From contig JAXLVN010000001.1 in assembly GCA_046328995.1 (NCBI GenBank), positions 1,054,001 to 1,118,000 of the forward strand: a DNA stretch of 64,000 bases. Reading direction: 5' to 3'. The DNA is from JADJXV01 sp046328995 (GTDB lineage: Bacteria; Bacteroidota; Ignavibacteria; Kapaibacteriales; UBA961). This document shows positions 35,873 through 46,286 of this stretch, one piece after another (within the stretch, counting starts at the first letter, position 1; the number at the start of each line of letters is the position of its first letter). Below the pieces are notes generated by a model. That model worked only from the letters and a program-made list of their open reading frames with translations. It did no database searches and was not told where the DNA came from. The translations under genes were made by a program, and so were the position numbers.

Positions 35873-37465
35873 ATGTCTATGCTCAAGCAACTCCTTCTTG
35901 CGGCTGCTCTTTTTGTTTGCTCGCTCTCCGGCCTGTCGGCTCAAACAGTTACGTATAGCGAACACGTCGCGCCGATTATGTTCTCCCACTGCGTTTCCTG
36001 CCATCGCTCCGGTGAAATTGGTCCGTTTTCTCTTACGAATTATGAAGAAACAAAGGCGAAACTGCAGACAATTCGCTATGCAATTGATAGTGATATCATG
36101 CCGCCGTGGAAGCCGGCAAACGGCTATGGGAATTTCGTTGGTGAACGTCGTCTGACGCCGCTTGAAAAACAAACCATCCTTAATTGGATCGATGCCGGCG
36201 CTCCGGAAGGTGACAAGTCCAAAATGCCAAATCTCCCGCAATTCCCTATCGGTTCGCAACTTGGTACACCAGACCTCGTGCTGCAGATACCTGTCAAATG
36301 GCAAGTGAAGGGTGACCTGCAAGACGTGTATCGCAATTTTGTAATCCCGACAGGACTCCTCGAAGACAAAAACATCGCCGCGATTGAAGTACGTCCGGGT
36401 AATAAAAAAGTCGTGCATCATGTTCTGATGTGGAATGATATCAGCGGCAAGGGTCGTCAGCTCGATGCTCGTGACGCCACACCGGGTTATGAAGACTTCG
36501 GCGGTGTCGGATTCGACGGCGTGGCAGCTACCTATCCCGGCTGGGCACCGGGAGCACTTCCCCGCTATTTCCCGGTCGGTATTGGTATGAAAATGTACAA
36601 AAACAGCGACCTTATTGTGCAGATACATTATGCACCGTCGCCGACGGAAGAGGAAGATCAGACGTCGATTAATATATTCTTTAAGAAAGAAACGGATATC
36701 CGCGAAATAACGGAGTATCCGCTCTTACCGGATGTTTTTCCGAATGGTTACAATGGATTTACTATTCCCGCCAATCAGAAAAAGACCTTCAAGGGCAGCA
36801 TTACCATCAATCAGGATAAGTCGGTCGTTGGTGTCTTTCCTCATATGCACCTTCTCGGCGCCGATGCAAAACTGTATGCCGTGACTCCCGCCAAAGATAC
36901 CATCAAACTCATTAATATCCCCAAGTGGGATTTTAATTGGCAAGGTACGTACTTATATAAGAATTTACAGCGCGTTCCGAAGGGGTCGAAAGTGTATTAT
37001 GAAGCCACCTATGACAATACGACGAACAACCCGTACAATCCCAACACGCCACCCAAAACCATCAATTGGGGTTTCAATACGACCGAGGAAATGTACCTCT
37101 GCTATATCTTCTCGATGCCATATGAAGCCGGCGATGAAAATATCTCGCAGGAAACTCCGACGAGTGTTGCAGAAGAACCTGTGTTTAAAGAGCCAAGTAT
37201 AATTAATGTACAGGGAATTGTGCCGCAGCCCTTGCATGATGGAGTAGTTCCACAGCTCAATTTCACGCTCTTTGCCGATGCAAAAGTACGCATTGAATTG
37301 CTCGATATGCGTGGCAGAATGGTCGCAACTAATGCAGACGTTTCGCTCGGCGCAGGGTCTCATTCCCTTGCTTTACCGGATGCAACGTTAGCAAGTGGTG
37401 TGTATGTGTGTAGAATTCATGTCGGCAGCAAAACGGTGGACATGCCGTTCAGTGTGGTCAAGTAA
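35873..37465 (+). CDS. Heme-binding, copper monooxygenase-like T9SS protein
   Basis: 530 aa from the ATG at 35873 (alternatively 35879), giving a signal peptide (LKQLLLAAALFVCSLSGLSAQ). The first domain has a single c-type heme site, HCVSCH (CxxCH), in a context (YSEHVAPIMFSHCVSCH, DSDIMPPWKP with a Met ligand candidate) typical of cytochromes fused to copper type II ascorbate-dependent monooxygenase-like domains. The His-rich KKVVHHVLMWND and VQIHYAP segments and the later FPHMHLLG fit the copper-binding residues of that fold. The C-terminus (from about 455) is a T9SS sorting domain ending in SGVYVCRIHVGSKT. It is probably a secreted redox enzyme; the substrate is unknown. Confidence 0.85.
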   Translation: MSMLKQLLLAAALFVCSLSGLSAQTVTYSEHVAPIMFSHCVSCHRSGEIGPFSLTNYEETKAKLQTIRYAIDSDIMPPWKPANGYGNFVGERRLTPLEKQTILNWIDAGAPEGDKSKMPNLPQFPIGSQLGTPDLVLQIPVKWQVKGDLQDVYRNFVIPTGLLEDKNIAAIEVRPGNKKVVHHVLMWNDISGKGRQLDARDATPGYEDFGGVGFDGVAATYPGWAPGALPRYFPVGIGMKMYKNSDLIVQIHYAPSPTEEEDQTSINIFFKKETDIREITEYPLLPDVFPNGYNGFTIPANQKKTFKGSITINQDKSVVGVFPHMHLLGADAKLYAVTPAKDTIKLINIPKWDFNWQGTYLYKNLQRVPKGSKVYYEATYDNTTNNPYNPNTPPKTINWGFNTTEEMYLCYIFSMPYEAGDENISQETPTSVAEEPVFKEPSIINVQGIVPQPLHDGVVPQLNFTLFADAKVRIELLDMRGRMVATNADVSLGAGSHSLALPDATLASGVYVCRIHVGSKTVDMPFSVVK

Positions 37466-37510
37466 CAGCAATAACTCATGTTGTAGTATTATTTTATCAA
37501 AGGTCACAGT

Positions 37511-37753
37511 ATGATAATCAAAAATTTTCTTCACTCAACAGTGACATTCCTTTGGGGAATGCTGATGATACTCGGCGGAATTTTTGCTATCGGCGGCTTC
37601 CTGCATATCCTCTCGCACAGCTATGGTCTGACGGTTCATTCCGGCGATGAAATTCCTATGGTTTTAAAGGGATTAGCAATTTCAATTCTGTTTTGTGTCG
37701 GTGGCGTTTTTATGTTTAGAATTGGAAAATCGATGCTGAAGTCATCGTTGTAG
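37511..37753 (+). CDS. Small membrane protein, hypothetical
   Basis: 80 aa from the ATG at 37511. Two hydrophobic segments (about 10-32 and 52-70) with a GGIFAIGGF glycine-rich first helix and a basic end. No family recognised. It lies 45 bp after the monooxygenase-like gene and is followed by a strong terminator, so it is probably the last gene of that transcript. Confidence 0.6.
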   Translation: MIIKNFLHSTVTFLWGMLMILGGIFAIGGFLHILSHSYGLTVHSGDEIPMVLKGLAISILFCVGGVFMFRIGKSMLKSSL

Positions 37754-37777
37754 AGCTTTGGTATTTCTTTACATGAC

Positions 37778-37820
37778 AAACAGCCCGTTTGATTGATTTC
37801 AAACGGGCTGTTTTTTTTTG
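37778..37820. terminator. Strong, possibly bidirectional terminator
   Basis: A perfect 15-bp stem (AAACAGCCCGTTTGA at 37778-37792 with 37799-37813) and a run of nine T on the + strand end the plus-strand transcript. On the minus strand the tail is only TTTGTC, so terminating the surface-protein operon from that side is possible but weaker. Confidence 0.85.
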
Positions 37821-37833
37821 ATAGAAGTCGCAA

Positions 37834-39834
37834 TCACTTCGGCGTCTCGACGGTAATCACCACCGTACGATTATAAAATCTTCCTTCCGGTAAGGTATTG
37901 GGGAATATATCGCTTTCGCCGTCACCGCTGAGCTCGGCATTCGGCAGACCAAGTACATTGGCGGTGGCGCGGGCGCGGTCCAAAGAGAGCTTGCGGTTGT
38001 ACGTCGCGTCACCAAGCTGATCGGTGGTACCGGCTATCTGGACCTTCGACTGAGGCGTGAGGGCATTTTTGATAATTGTCGCAATTGATTTGTTTTGAGG
38101 CGAGAGGTCCGAACGGTCAAAGTCAAAGACGATAAGTGAGTATTTGTCAATCGTTTTGTCCGCCATTTGTTCATCACGTTTTCGGCGGAGCGTGAGGAGT
38201 TCGACCGGGATACTCGACTGCGCCGGCACCCAACCTTCTGTATTTGCAGACACTTCCACCGACTCACCGAGTGAAGCGGCATATTCCGCGGGATGCCATT
38301 CGATTGTTTTACCGGTGGATGAAGTGAGCGTTGCGAATTGTTTCCCTTTCGACATGAGATTTGTACTCCATTGTTTATCGGCAGAAGAAACAAAGCGCAG
38401 TGTTTTCGGATTTGTATTCCGCAATGTATCGCGGGATATAACCGGAGCAAGGATCGCTGCATTATCGCTTGAAAATTCCACGCGTCTATTTTCTGCATCG
38501 GCAGCCGAGGCATCGACTTCCGCTGTTCGTGAGGCATTTGCAGGTAGATTTCTGCTTTCAATTTTAATACGCTGAGCGGGAATATTCCACAGGCGTACAA
38601 GGTAATTTTTAACAGCTTCAGCCCGGCGGAGAGAGAGCTCTTTCCGGGAATGTTCTTCCTGCACATCAGCATTACAACCCGTTATTTTTAAGACAGATGC
38701 AGCATTTTCTACCATTCTTGCTCCTATAATGTTCAGAAGATGATAATACACCTCCAACGTTGGCTCATGTGCCGTCTGATTCATCGAAAAATCTGCTTTG
38801 CCTTCGGCGCTGAGCTGATGATACCGTGGTGAGAGTTCAGCACTTGACGGCTCGAAAAACATATACGGAAGCAGCGGCTTGAGCTGTGTCGAAACAAACT
38901 CTTCGACCCGAATTTCATCGAACTTGTATAGTTCGCCTTTATCCGAAACACCATACGTTTGATATTCGAAACGTGGAACTGCCGGTGTATTGGACACATT
39001 GACCGGTACTTCTGCAACCGGTGGCGGAATAATCACTTGCGGAGACGAGGGACGTTCCTGTGTAGCAGGAGGAGTCGATTGCGGAGCAAATTTAACGGCT
39101 ATGCCGAATTGAAAAGAATTTGCTTTCCACGTTTCGGATTCGGTGAGATTGCTAAGGCCGATACGGAATAGTGCCTGAGGTGCGAGAACCATCGAACGCG
39201 AGCGATTGAGGGGTAATTCAAGACTCGTTCCAAGCACGATCGACGATTGGATAGCGTTCACGTTTCCGAGTTTACCGGAAAATTCATTCCTCGTTCGCTT
39301 GAGATTTTCTTTAAAAACGAGTCCGTCGATCATCATTTCCTCGACTTGGTCGTACTGAATAGCACCTAACAATGCAATTTCCATTCCTGCATGAAATCTC
39401 AATCCGCCGACAGGATTCGCTGTGATCATCGGTGCTAGACCCATCGAGGCGAGATGTGCTGTAATTCGATGACTTATCTCGGCTTCGGGGAAATAATAAT
39501 CGTCAGCCACTCGAAGTGCAGGCACGTATTCCGACCGTCTGAGCGTTGCATCGAGTGTGGATATTCCTGCCTGAAACGTGAGCCAGAATTTACGGGAGAT
39601 TGCCATTTCGTAGAGCGCGCCGAAGGCGAGGCCGCCGCCCGATCCGCTTTCGAAAGCAGGACAGCAATTCGGCACACCGGGCAAGGCGCGAAAGTCTGCC
39701 GAGTGAAAATTGATACTGTACCCTCCATAGATACCGAAGCGTTCCGTGGACACCTGTGTCTGCGCTTCCAGGCGTCCGGTCAGGAAGAATGCAGTAATAA
39801 CTATCAATGTTTGCAGTATATTCGTAATAGACAT
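37834..39834 (-). CDS. OmpA-family outer membrane protein with two OmpA-like domains
   Basis: 666 aa with a signal peptide (LQTLIVITAFFLTGRLEAQ). The N-terminal half looks like an outer-membrane beta-barrel (alternating aromatic strands, about 25-260), followed by a Pro-rich linker (PPATQERPSSPQVIIPPP). Two OmpA C-terminal-like parts follow: one around 380-465 (RRAEAVKNYLVRLWNIPAQR, ENRRVEF) and one at the end (VFDFDRSDLSPQNKS, LSLDRARATANVLG, FYNRTVVI). These domains normally bind peptidoglycan. It is the last gene of the likely six-gene surface operon, 17 bp after the VWA gene. Confidence 0.88.
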   Translation of the reverse strand: MSITNILQTLIVITAFFLTGRLEAQTQVSTERFGIYGGYSINFHSADFRALPGVPNCCPAFESGSGGGLAFGALYEMAISRKFWLTFQAGISTLDATLRRSEYVPALRVADDYYFPEAEISHRITAHLASMGLAPMITANPVGGLRFHAGMEIALLGAIQYDQVEEMMIDGLVFKENLKRTRNEFSGKLGNVNAIQSSIVLGTSLELPLNRSRSMVLAPQALFRIGLSNLTESETWKANSFQFGIAVKFAPQSTPPATQERPSSPQVIIPPPVAEVPVNVSNTPAVPRFEYQTYGVSDKGELYKFDEIRVEEFVSTQLKPLLPYMFFEPSSAELSPRYHQLSAEGKADFSMNQTAHEPTLEVYYHLLNIIGARMVENAASVLKITGCNADVQEEHSRKELSLRRAEAVKNYLVRLWNIPAQRIKIESRNLPANASRTAEVDASAADAENRRVEFSSDNAAILAPVISRDTLRNTNPKTLRFVSSADKQWSTNLMSKGKQFATLTSSTGKTIEWHPAEYAASLGESVEVSANTEGWVPAQSSIPVELLTLRRKRDEQMADKTIDKYSLIVFDFDRSDLSPQNKSIATIIKNALTPQSKVQIAGTTDQLGDATYNRKLSLDRARATANVLGLPNAELSGDGESDIFPNTLPEGRFYNRTVVITVETPK

Positions 39835-39851
39835 AAATTCTCCGTTGACAC

Positions 39852-42800
39852 TCAGCGTTTGATAAATGGTACGACTTTGACCTCACTGCGTGTCGTCAGG
39901 CGGAGGGAATAGACTCCCGCGGCAATATCCGAGGCATCGACCGTGATAAGATGGTTCCCTCTCCCCTTGTAGCCGCCCTCAATAATCCTGACTTCCTGCC
40001 CAAGCATCGAAAGAAGCGTAAGGGTAACGGGGGTATCCTCGGCTAGAGTGAGGAGAATTGTGGGGTTGTCGGAGGCAGGATTTGGCCGGAGAATTACCTG
40101 CGTAGTAGGCGCGCCGGCAAGTAATCGTGTAGCCCCCCCGGCTGTGCATAAGTCGGTTAATTTTATCGTTACCGAATCTGTTTTAATCGTAAGCGGACAT
40201 CCACCGTCATTGAAATACAGCGTGTCGATGCGGACGGTGACGGTGCTGTCCGAACCAAGCATCGTCAGCAACGGCAGCAGCAATAAGGTATCGCTATTGG
40301 GCAGGCGGTCAGCTTCGAAGCTGACCGAGCGCCGGTATCCTGTACTCTTGTCGAGCGTGCCCACCGGTAAAGGCAGTACCGGCAGCAACATATCAGCGGC
40401 AAAGGAAAATGAACAATACACACGCTGAGATATCATATCCCGGGACAGACCGGGCTGCAGTTTGAAGACCACCGGCACCTCTACAATTGCCCCAACAACG
40501 GATTGTATTTCGTTACCCAGGGCTACTCCTACGACGCGCGTACTGTCAAATCCACAGATACCTTCACCGTACAGCTGCAAATACACAGGAGTGCCAACGG
40601 TCGGAATCATGCCTTCCCGTGTGAAGTCAATCTTGACCCGTGAACTCGTTCGTCCGAGGATTTGTGGTGCGAATCGCAAGAGTAACCTTGATGATTGCAT
40701 AGAAGATAGACGAATGGTCGTATCGCCGCCGATGATGATAAACTGTTTCTTATCGGGTCCTGCAATCGAAGTCGTAGCGATGAAAAGCTGCAAGCTGCCC
40801 ACATTGACCATCGCCGGATTGATGAGTGTATCTTTGGTCATCCCGACCGGAATTTTCCCGAAATCTATGACGAGGTCGGGATAGGTGAGCTCGATATCAA
40901 CTCCATTTCCCTTCAGTGCGACATCAAAAAATTTCCCATTAGAATACATGCGCAGCATAGCTGTAGCCGGACCGAGCTTCTTGGGTGTAAATCCTACTTC
41001 GATTGCCACACAGGCCGGGAGCTGTGGTGCGAATGTAGCAGGCACACCGGAGACAATACGGAATACACCATCGGGGTCGTTGTAAATCAAGGCAGAGTCG
41101 AGCTTTGAAGTTGAGAGTGGATTCTGCTGCACACATAGAATCGATTGGACAAGCGAGTCATGCGAAGAATTTATCCGCACAGACCCCAGATCGACGGATT
41201 GGAGTGAGTTGAGAACAGGAACGGTGATTTCCCACACATTATCCGATATATCCTGCTGATCGACGAGGTCACTGACCTGCCAGATAAGAGCCAGATTATT
41301 GGTATAGCCGGCGACTACTTTCGTGCTCGTGGCGTCCCACCGTATCGACAGCGCGGACTTATGTACTGTATCCAAGAGTCTGGTAATTTTCTTGCTTGCG
41401 ACATCCATGATAGCCAGGACACCGGAATTCAACGCAAAGGCAATCGATTTTCCGTCCGGCGACCAATCTGCTTCGTTGACGGCATCCCCGCCAAAAGGAC
41501 GCACAATTGTTTTTGTGGGATAAAAGACCAGATCACCATTCCGGAACGCTGCACATGCACTACCTGAGTCAGTGGGATTGGCTATATACGCCACGCCAAC
41601 ATCCGTAGATGTAAAGTCCAAACTTGCAGTACTCGTTGCCACCATGCCATTAGTGATATCATCCTGCGTAATTTCGAGGGCGATTCGTCGTGCCGAGCGG
41701 TCACCACTTGCCGTGAGTATGGAGAATTTTTGAGGTAGATTGCTCACAACCGACACATGGTTAATTCCACCGGTATGACCCGAGGAAAGTTGTGTCAGAT
41801 TTTGAGTTTGCATACTAAAGATGCCTATTTTATTTCGAACGGAATTATTGGTAATCAGATACAATCCATCACGTGTGTATGCACAGGAAGCTATCGTTCC
41901 GCTATCGATGTGCTGAACATACGAAAAACTCGCGCCGTCATATAACTCCACGCCATTATTACCAACGGCGATTCTCTGACCGTCCGGACTCCAATCGATG
42001 CAGTATCCGGTGGACGTCTTTGCCTGTATCGGCGGAAAAATCATCGTGCCGTTTGTTGCATCCCAGAGCCGAAGACTTCCATTCCAGGAAATTGTCGCCA
42101 CGCGAGCGCCATCAGGACTAAAGCAAGCTCCGGTAACAGTTTGCGGCTGTTTGTCCAGAAAAATCACCGTGTCCATTCCCCTATTTCGATACTGTGTAGC
42201 CCGCAGAATACATTGATTGCTTGGTGTCTGCGGGACTAACCATTGATACTGCAATCCACCTGCTTTAGTTGTAATCGGCAGCCATGAAACGCCTGCATCG
42301 ATCGAATATTCCAGACGTACGGTATCGATAGGCAGCACACCCGTCCACCGCAGTGTGGTCGTGTCGCCTGCAGCAAAACGTTCTCCGCCATTAGGTGCCA
42401 CTACCCGGAGCTGCGCCGAGGGCTTTCGGAACCCCGAGTAGCCTCCGATAGCGTACATCGTCGTGCCGAAGCACATATTCCCAAGTACTTTGATTTCAGC
42501 AAAGGTCAGCGATGAATCGGTCGGCGTAAAGCGCACGCGAAAGGTTTTACTTTCTCCTTTCTTTAAATTCCACACCGGTGAAGGAGGATTTTCAATGGTG
42601 AAATCATTATTGAGAGAAGTCACGGAAGTAATGACAATACTATCTGTTACCGCCGTTACGGTCACATCCTGTACATCAGTCTTGCCAGGAGGTACATTCG
42701 GAAATCGTGCCGATAGAATGGAAAGAGTGACATTCGGCAGATTAATCGGTGCTATGATATAGTCAATATCCTGCTTGAGAGCGTGTTGATTGAGTTGGAT

Positions 42801-43637
42801 CGTCGCCGTGCGAGCTACCGAACATGCACTCGTCGTCTCCCACTCGATTTCGCACGGTGGACCTGAGACAGCAAGATCGAGAATGCGGGAGTAGATTTCT
42901 TCGATACTTGCAGCCGAACCGACATTTTCGAACCACGCACCGCCGGTTTGCTCGGCAATTGTTTTTAATGGCAGAGGGAGTGCAAAATTCACCCCTACAC
43001 AATAGACCGTAATACCATTTGCCGACGCCTGATTGATGACGTCTTGTTCGGTAACACTCCCCTGCCCGTCGGTAAGAAACACTGCAATCCGCCGATGTTT
43101 GGCGCGGGTGAGAATGTTCACGGCACCATTAGCGTCGATAAAGCCGGCATTGTAATTCGTTCCACCGCTTGGAGCTAACGCATCAATGGCCGACGTAAGC
43201 AGCGTTTTATCGGTTGTAAAATCCTGATTAAGATAGCCATTGTTATCAAAACTCGACACCGCACATTCCGAGCCGTCAGTCGGCAATTGCCTGATCCAGG
43301 CACGTCCTGCTGCTTTGGCGATACCCATATTCGGCACGGGTGAACCTCCGGCCATCGAACCGGAAACATCCATCACAAGCACCGATGATATTTTCAAGGG
43401 TGGGCTATCGGGCGGGCATGTTACGCTAAGGACACGGCATGGCGTGGAATTTTCGGTCACCGTAAAACTCGCCGGTGTGAGCAAATTCAAGCGTTTACCC
43501 TGTGCATCCTTGGCATAAAACAATGCTTTAACGGCAGGAAAAGTAGTACTCTTGGCGCCAAAGACAGAGAAGGTCTGCGCAGAAGAGGTACTGACGATAA
43601 GGAAAAATGACCAAAGGAGGCAACGGTACATTTTCAT
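39852..43637 (-). CDS. Large VWA and WD40-like T9SS surface protein
   Basis: 1261 aa. A signal peptide (CLLWSFFLIVSTSSAQ) leads into a von Willebrand A domain (about 85-260), whose MIDAS is visible as VMDVSGSMAGG (DxSxS) with a later FLTDG. Ig-like/ASPM-type segments follow (about 290-410), then a propeller-like region (about 505-790) with WD40-type phrases such as GACFSPDGARVATISWNGSL and ADWSPDGKSIAFAL. The tail (about 1175-1261: RPNPASDNPTILLTL ... AAGVYSLRLTT) is a T9SS sorting domain. It probably mediates adhesion or protein binding at the cell surface. It lies 22 bp after paralogue P1 and 17 bp before the OmpA gene. Confidence 0.88.
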   Translation of the reverse strand: MKMYRCLLWSFFLIVSTSSAQTFSVFGAKSTTFPAVKALFYAKDAQGKRLNLLTPASFTVTENSTPCRVLSVTCPPDSPPLKISSVLVMDVSGSMAGGSPVPNMGIAKAAGRAWIRQLPTDGSECAVSSFDNNGYLNQDFTTDKTLLTSAIDALAPSGGTNYNAGFIDANGAVNILTRAKHRRIAVFLTDGQGSVTEQDVINQASANGITVYCVGVNFALPLPLKTIAEQTGGAWFENVGSAASIEEIYSRILDLAVSGPPCEIEWETTSACSVARTATIQLNQHALKQDIDYIIAPINLPNVTLSILSARFPNVPPGKTDVQDVTVTAVTDSIVITSVTSLNNDFTIENPPSPVWNLKKGESKTFRVRFTPTDSSLTFAEIKVLGNMCFGTTMYAIGGYSGFRKPSAQLRVVAPNGGERFAAGDTTTLRWTGVLPIDTVRLEYSIDAGVSWLPITTKAGGLQYQWLVPQTPSNQCILRATQYRNRGMDTVIFLDKQPQTVTGACFSPDGARVATISWNGSLRLWDATNGTMIFPPIQAKTSTGYCIDWSPDGQRIAVGNNGVELYDGASFSYVQHIDSGTIASCAYTRDGLYLITNNSVRNKIGIFSMQTQNLTQLSSGHTGGINHVSVVSNLPQKFSILTASGDRSARRIALEITQDDITNGMVATSTASLDFTSTDVGVAYIANPTDSGSACAAFRNGDLVFYPTKTIVRPFGGDAVNEADWSPDGKSIAFALNSGVLAIMDVASKKITRLLDTVHKSALSIRWDATSTKVVAGYTNNLALIWQVSDLVDQQDISDNVWEITVPVLNSLQSVDLGSVRINSSHDSLVQSILCVQQNPLSTSKLDSALIYNDPDGVFRIVSGVPATFAPQLPACVAIEVGFTPKKLGPATAMLRMYSNGKFFDVALKGNGVDIELTYPDLVIDFGKIPVGMTKDTLINPAMVNVGSLQLFIATTSIAGPDKKQFIIIGGDTTIRLSSMQSSRLLLRFAPQILGRTSSRVKIDFTREGMIPTVGTPVYLQLYGEGICGFDSTRVVGVALGNEIQSVVGAIVEVPVVFKLQPGLSRDMISQRVYCSFSFAADMLLPVLPLPVGTLDKSTGYRRSVSFEADRLPNSDTLLLLPLLTMLGSDSTVTVRIDTLYFNDGGCPLTIKTDSVTIKLTDLCTAGGATRLLAGAPTTQVILRPNPASDNPTILLTLAEDTPVTLTLLSMLGQEVRIIEGGYKGRGNHLITVDASDIAAGVYSLRLTTRSEVKVVPFIKR

Positions 43638-43659
43638 AACTATACTCCCAATCAGAAAC

Positions 43660-46254
43660 TTAGTGAATAATTGACACTTGTGTACTCCTCATCGAGGCAC
43701 CGAATTCCATCCGTGCGAAATACACGCCGGACGGCAAGGATGATACGTCGGCAGTAATCGTATATGCTCCTGCCGGCAGTACATCATCGGCTACTGACTG
43801 CACCACTCGGCCCAGGGCATCGATGAGCACCAAACGGCAGCGCTCGGTATGCAGGAGTTGGGCTTGGAATTGCAGGGTGTTTGACGCAGGATTCGGAGCA
43901 GCAGTAAGTGACGGATTGCTGCCGGTCACTTCTCCGGCGTATTCTACCCCATTGGTTCTGGGAGGAAGCCATGCAGCAATATTAAACGACGGCTTGCCGC
44001 CTGCGTAGGTAAAAGCGCCGCCAAAATAAACGGTATCCCCAATAAATGCAATTGTTTGCACGGAGACTCGATTATAGGTCACCGTGTCTTGCGTGAGCGT
44101 CTTTACGAATCCACTTCCAAGGGGCGACCACTGCTTGGTCTTCAAATTATAGACCGCCACATTATTGGCAGCGATATCACCGATATGATCGAATCCTCCG
44201 GCCACATACAGCAAATCTCCTTTGCATGCCATCACCGAAATTGACCCGTTATTCTTCCCTTTGAGAAATACTTCGGTAATAGTTTCATAGGAGTCTCCGC
44301 TTACCCGCGCTAGAGACCCCGGACCTTTGTACGATGCACTCGACAGAAATCCTGCGACGAGAATTTCGCCACTTGGTGTAACGCAAAGTGCATTAATATA
44401 TGCATTTGCTGAATCTTGTCCATTGTAGCCGAGAGCTTTCCATTCTACTCCATTCCATGAGGCGAGCCCATTGGCAACGGTACCACCAATTTTTGAAAAT
44501 GCCCCAGCGACGATCAGGTGGTGCGAGGAATCTTCGGCAAAAATATATCGGTCACTTGCACTATTGAGCACACCGCCACCCATCGATGACCATGCTTTAC
44601 CGTCCCACTGTGCCAATGAACGTACCTTGAGTGAACCGGCTTGAAGAAAATCACCGCCCACATAGAGATTCTGTCCGATAGAAATAAGCGCAGTCACTGA
44701 CGCAGGTACAAAGTATCCGCTGCCTGCCCCCATATGACTTTGCGTGAGCCCACCGCCGACGCACTCGGTATTGCCATTATCATACATCGTGAGATTATTG
44801 CAATTGTAACTGCCGAGCTGTTCGAAGGTTCCCCCTAAATACATCGTTCCGCCCACACGCGCAAAATTTGTAATTCCGGTCGGACCGCTGAAAATTCTTG
44901 TTAGGCCGGTATAGGTATATCCGGCACCGCCAATGATACCGGTGCCGGCATTTTCCCAGTCTTTTCCGGTCCAATACCCGACGCTGTTGAGGCGTTTATC
45001 CCCGGCATAGTCATAATCACCGGTCACGAGAAGCTTGCCCCGATCATTGAATACAAAGACATTTCCAATACCGATGACGCTCGGTGCCAAGGTCTTGGCA
45101 TCGCCGAAAGGATACCAGTTGAAGGTCGTGAGGTCGTACCGTGCAAAATTATTCACATTTTGTCCGCCCGCTGTGGCAAATTGACCGGCAACATAGACTT
45201 GCTTGTCTGACACAAGTATCGCATTTATTTTCGCTCCGTAATCATCACCGCTGATTCCGCTACCGAGACCGGACCAGCGCGATGAGGCATTATCCCAACG
45301 GGCGATACGGTTGGCAGTATATCCTTGCACTGAGGAAAATTCACCGCCGATGAAGATATCTTCACCGTCAAAGGCGATGGAGCGAACATTATTCATAAAA
45401 TTACTGTCGATGATGCTTTTCCATACTGTTCCGTCAAAACGCATCAGACTCCCGCCTTTCACCATTTTTCCGGAAGCCAATTCCATGGAATCCAGTCCGC
45501 CGAGCAGATAGAGATAATCACGAGTGGCTCGCAGTGTATAATATGTATAGGCAAGTGAATACATTTTCTTGATAATCGGTACCCAGGTCGTGCCCGCCCA
45601 CCGGGAAATTGCCGTGTATTTGGTTGGTACGGAATACAAGACATTACTATACAATGCACCTTTGTATTCACAAATTACACCGGGTACCATCGTCGTATCG
45701 CTTTGGAATGCACTCCATTGACCATTACTCCATCGGGCGCAATTGCGGATCGAGGTGCCTTTTATCGTAAAACCGCCGGAGAAAATCAACTCATTGCCAA
45801 GAGTGCTGATTGAGGAAACAGAACCGGAGAAAAGGGTATCGGTACTCCATACTTTGGTGCGTGTATTAAATATCGCATACCCCTCCGCCGGTAAACCGCC
45901 TGCCGTGGTGAATCGTCCCGAGACAAAAATCGAGTCGCCGACAGCAGTCAGACTCTGCACTTCAGGATAGTCATATTGTGTAGGATTTTTCCATACACCC
46001 GAGCCGGCTTGTTCCCAGGAAAGAGTGCGTTTGTTCCAGAGGGCGATATTATTTCCGGGAACAGTAAATCGTCCACCGACAACAACATAGTCATTATTGG
46101 CAGCAAGGGCAATCGCGCCTCGGATCGGAGCGCCGTTGTATTCCGGATTACTAATTCCGGGCTTGGAAAATCGATCATCCCACCGGTAGTCATCCGGGTG
46201 CTGTGCGGAGGCTGCGGTGAGTGTGAGAACAAAAAGCAGGAGCAATGTTTTCAT
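43660..46254 (-). CDS. T9SS surface repeat protein, paralogue P1
   Basis: 864 aa. Signal peptide (TLLLLFVLTLTAASAQ), then the shared header HPDDYRWDDRFSKPGISN. The body is a series of ~45-55-residue units of the form YVGGxFxxAGxxxxNxIAxWxxxxWxxLGxG, for example LYVGGDFLQAG, IARWDNASSRWSGLGSGISG, as in Rax2-like or galactose-oxidase-type propellers (fold inference). The C-terminus (NPSLTAAPNPASNTLQFQ onward, ending STQVSIIH) is a T9SS sorting domain of a different version from P2-P4. The N-terminal region is close to P4 at nucleotide level. No catalytic motif seen; a surface-exposed binding or structural role is plausible. Confidence 0.85.
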   Translation of the reverse strand: MKTLLLLFVLTLTAASAQHPDDYRWDDRFSKPGISNPEYNGAPIRGAIALAANNDYVVVGGRFTVPGNNIALWNKRTLSWEQAGSGVWKNPTQYDYPEVQSLTAVGDSIFVSGRFTTAGGLPAEGYAIFNTRTKVWSTDTLFSGSVSSISTLGNELIFSGGFTIKGTSIRNCARWSNGQWSAFQSDTTMVPGVICEYKGALYSNVLYSVPTKYTAISRWAGTTWVPIIKKMYSLAYTYYTLRATRDYLYLLGGLDSMELASGKMVKGGSLMRFDGTVWKSIIDSNFMNNVRSIAFDGEDIFIGGEFSSVQGYTANRIARWDNASSRWSGLGSGISGDDYGAKINAILVSDKQVYVAGQFATAGGQNVNNFARYDLTTFNWYPFGDAKTLAPSVIGIGNVFVFNDRGKLLVTGDYDYAGDKRLNSVGYWTGKDWENAGTGIIGGAGYTYTGLTRIFSGPTGITNFARVGGTMYLGGTFEQLGSYNCNNLTMYDNGNTECVGGGLTQSHMGAGSGYFVPASVTALISIGQNLYVGGDFLQAGSLKVRSLAQWDGKAWSSMGGGVLNSASDRYIFAEDSSHHLIVAGAFSKIGGTVANGLASWNGVEWKALGYNGQDSANAYINALCVTPSGEILVAGFLSSASYKGPGSLARVSGDSYETITEVFLKGKNNGSISVMACKGDLLYVAGGFDHIGDIAANNVAVYNLKTKQWSPLGSGFVKTLTQDTVTYNRVSVQTIAFIGDTVYFGGAFTYAGGKPSFNIAAWLPPRTNGVEYAGEVTGSNPSLTAAPNPASNTLQFQAQLLHTERCRLVLIDALGRVVQSVADDVLPAGAYTITADVSSLPSGVYFARMEFGASMRSTQVSIIH

Positions 46255-46286
46255 AAATTCCCTGTTCTACTATTATAGAAATTCAA

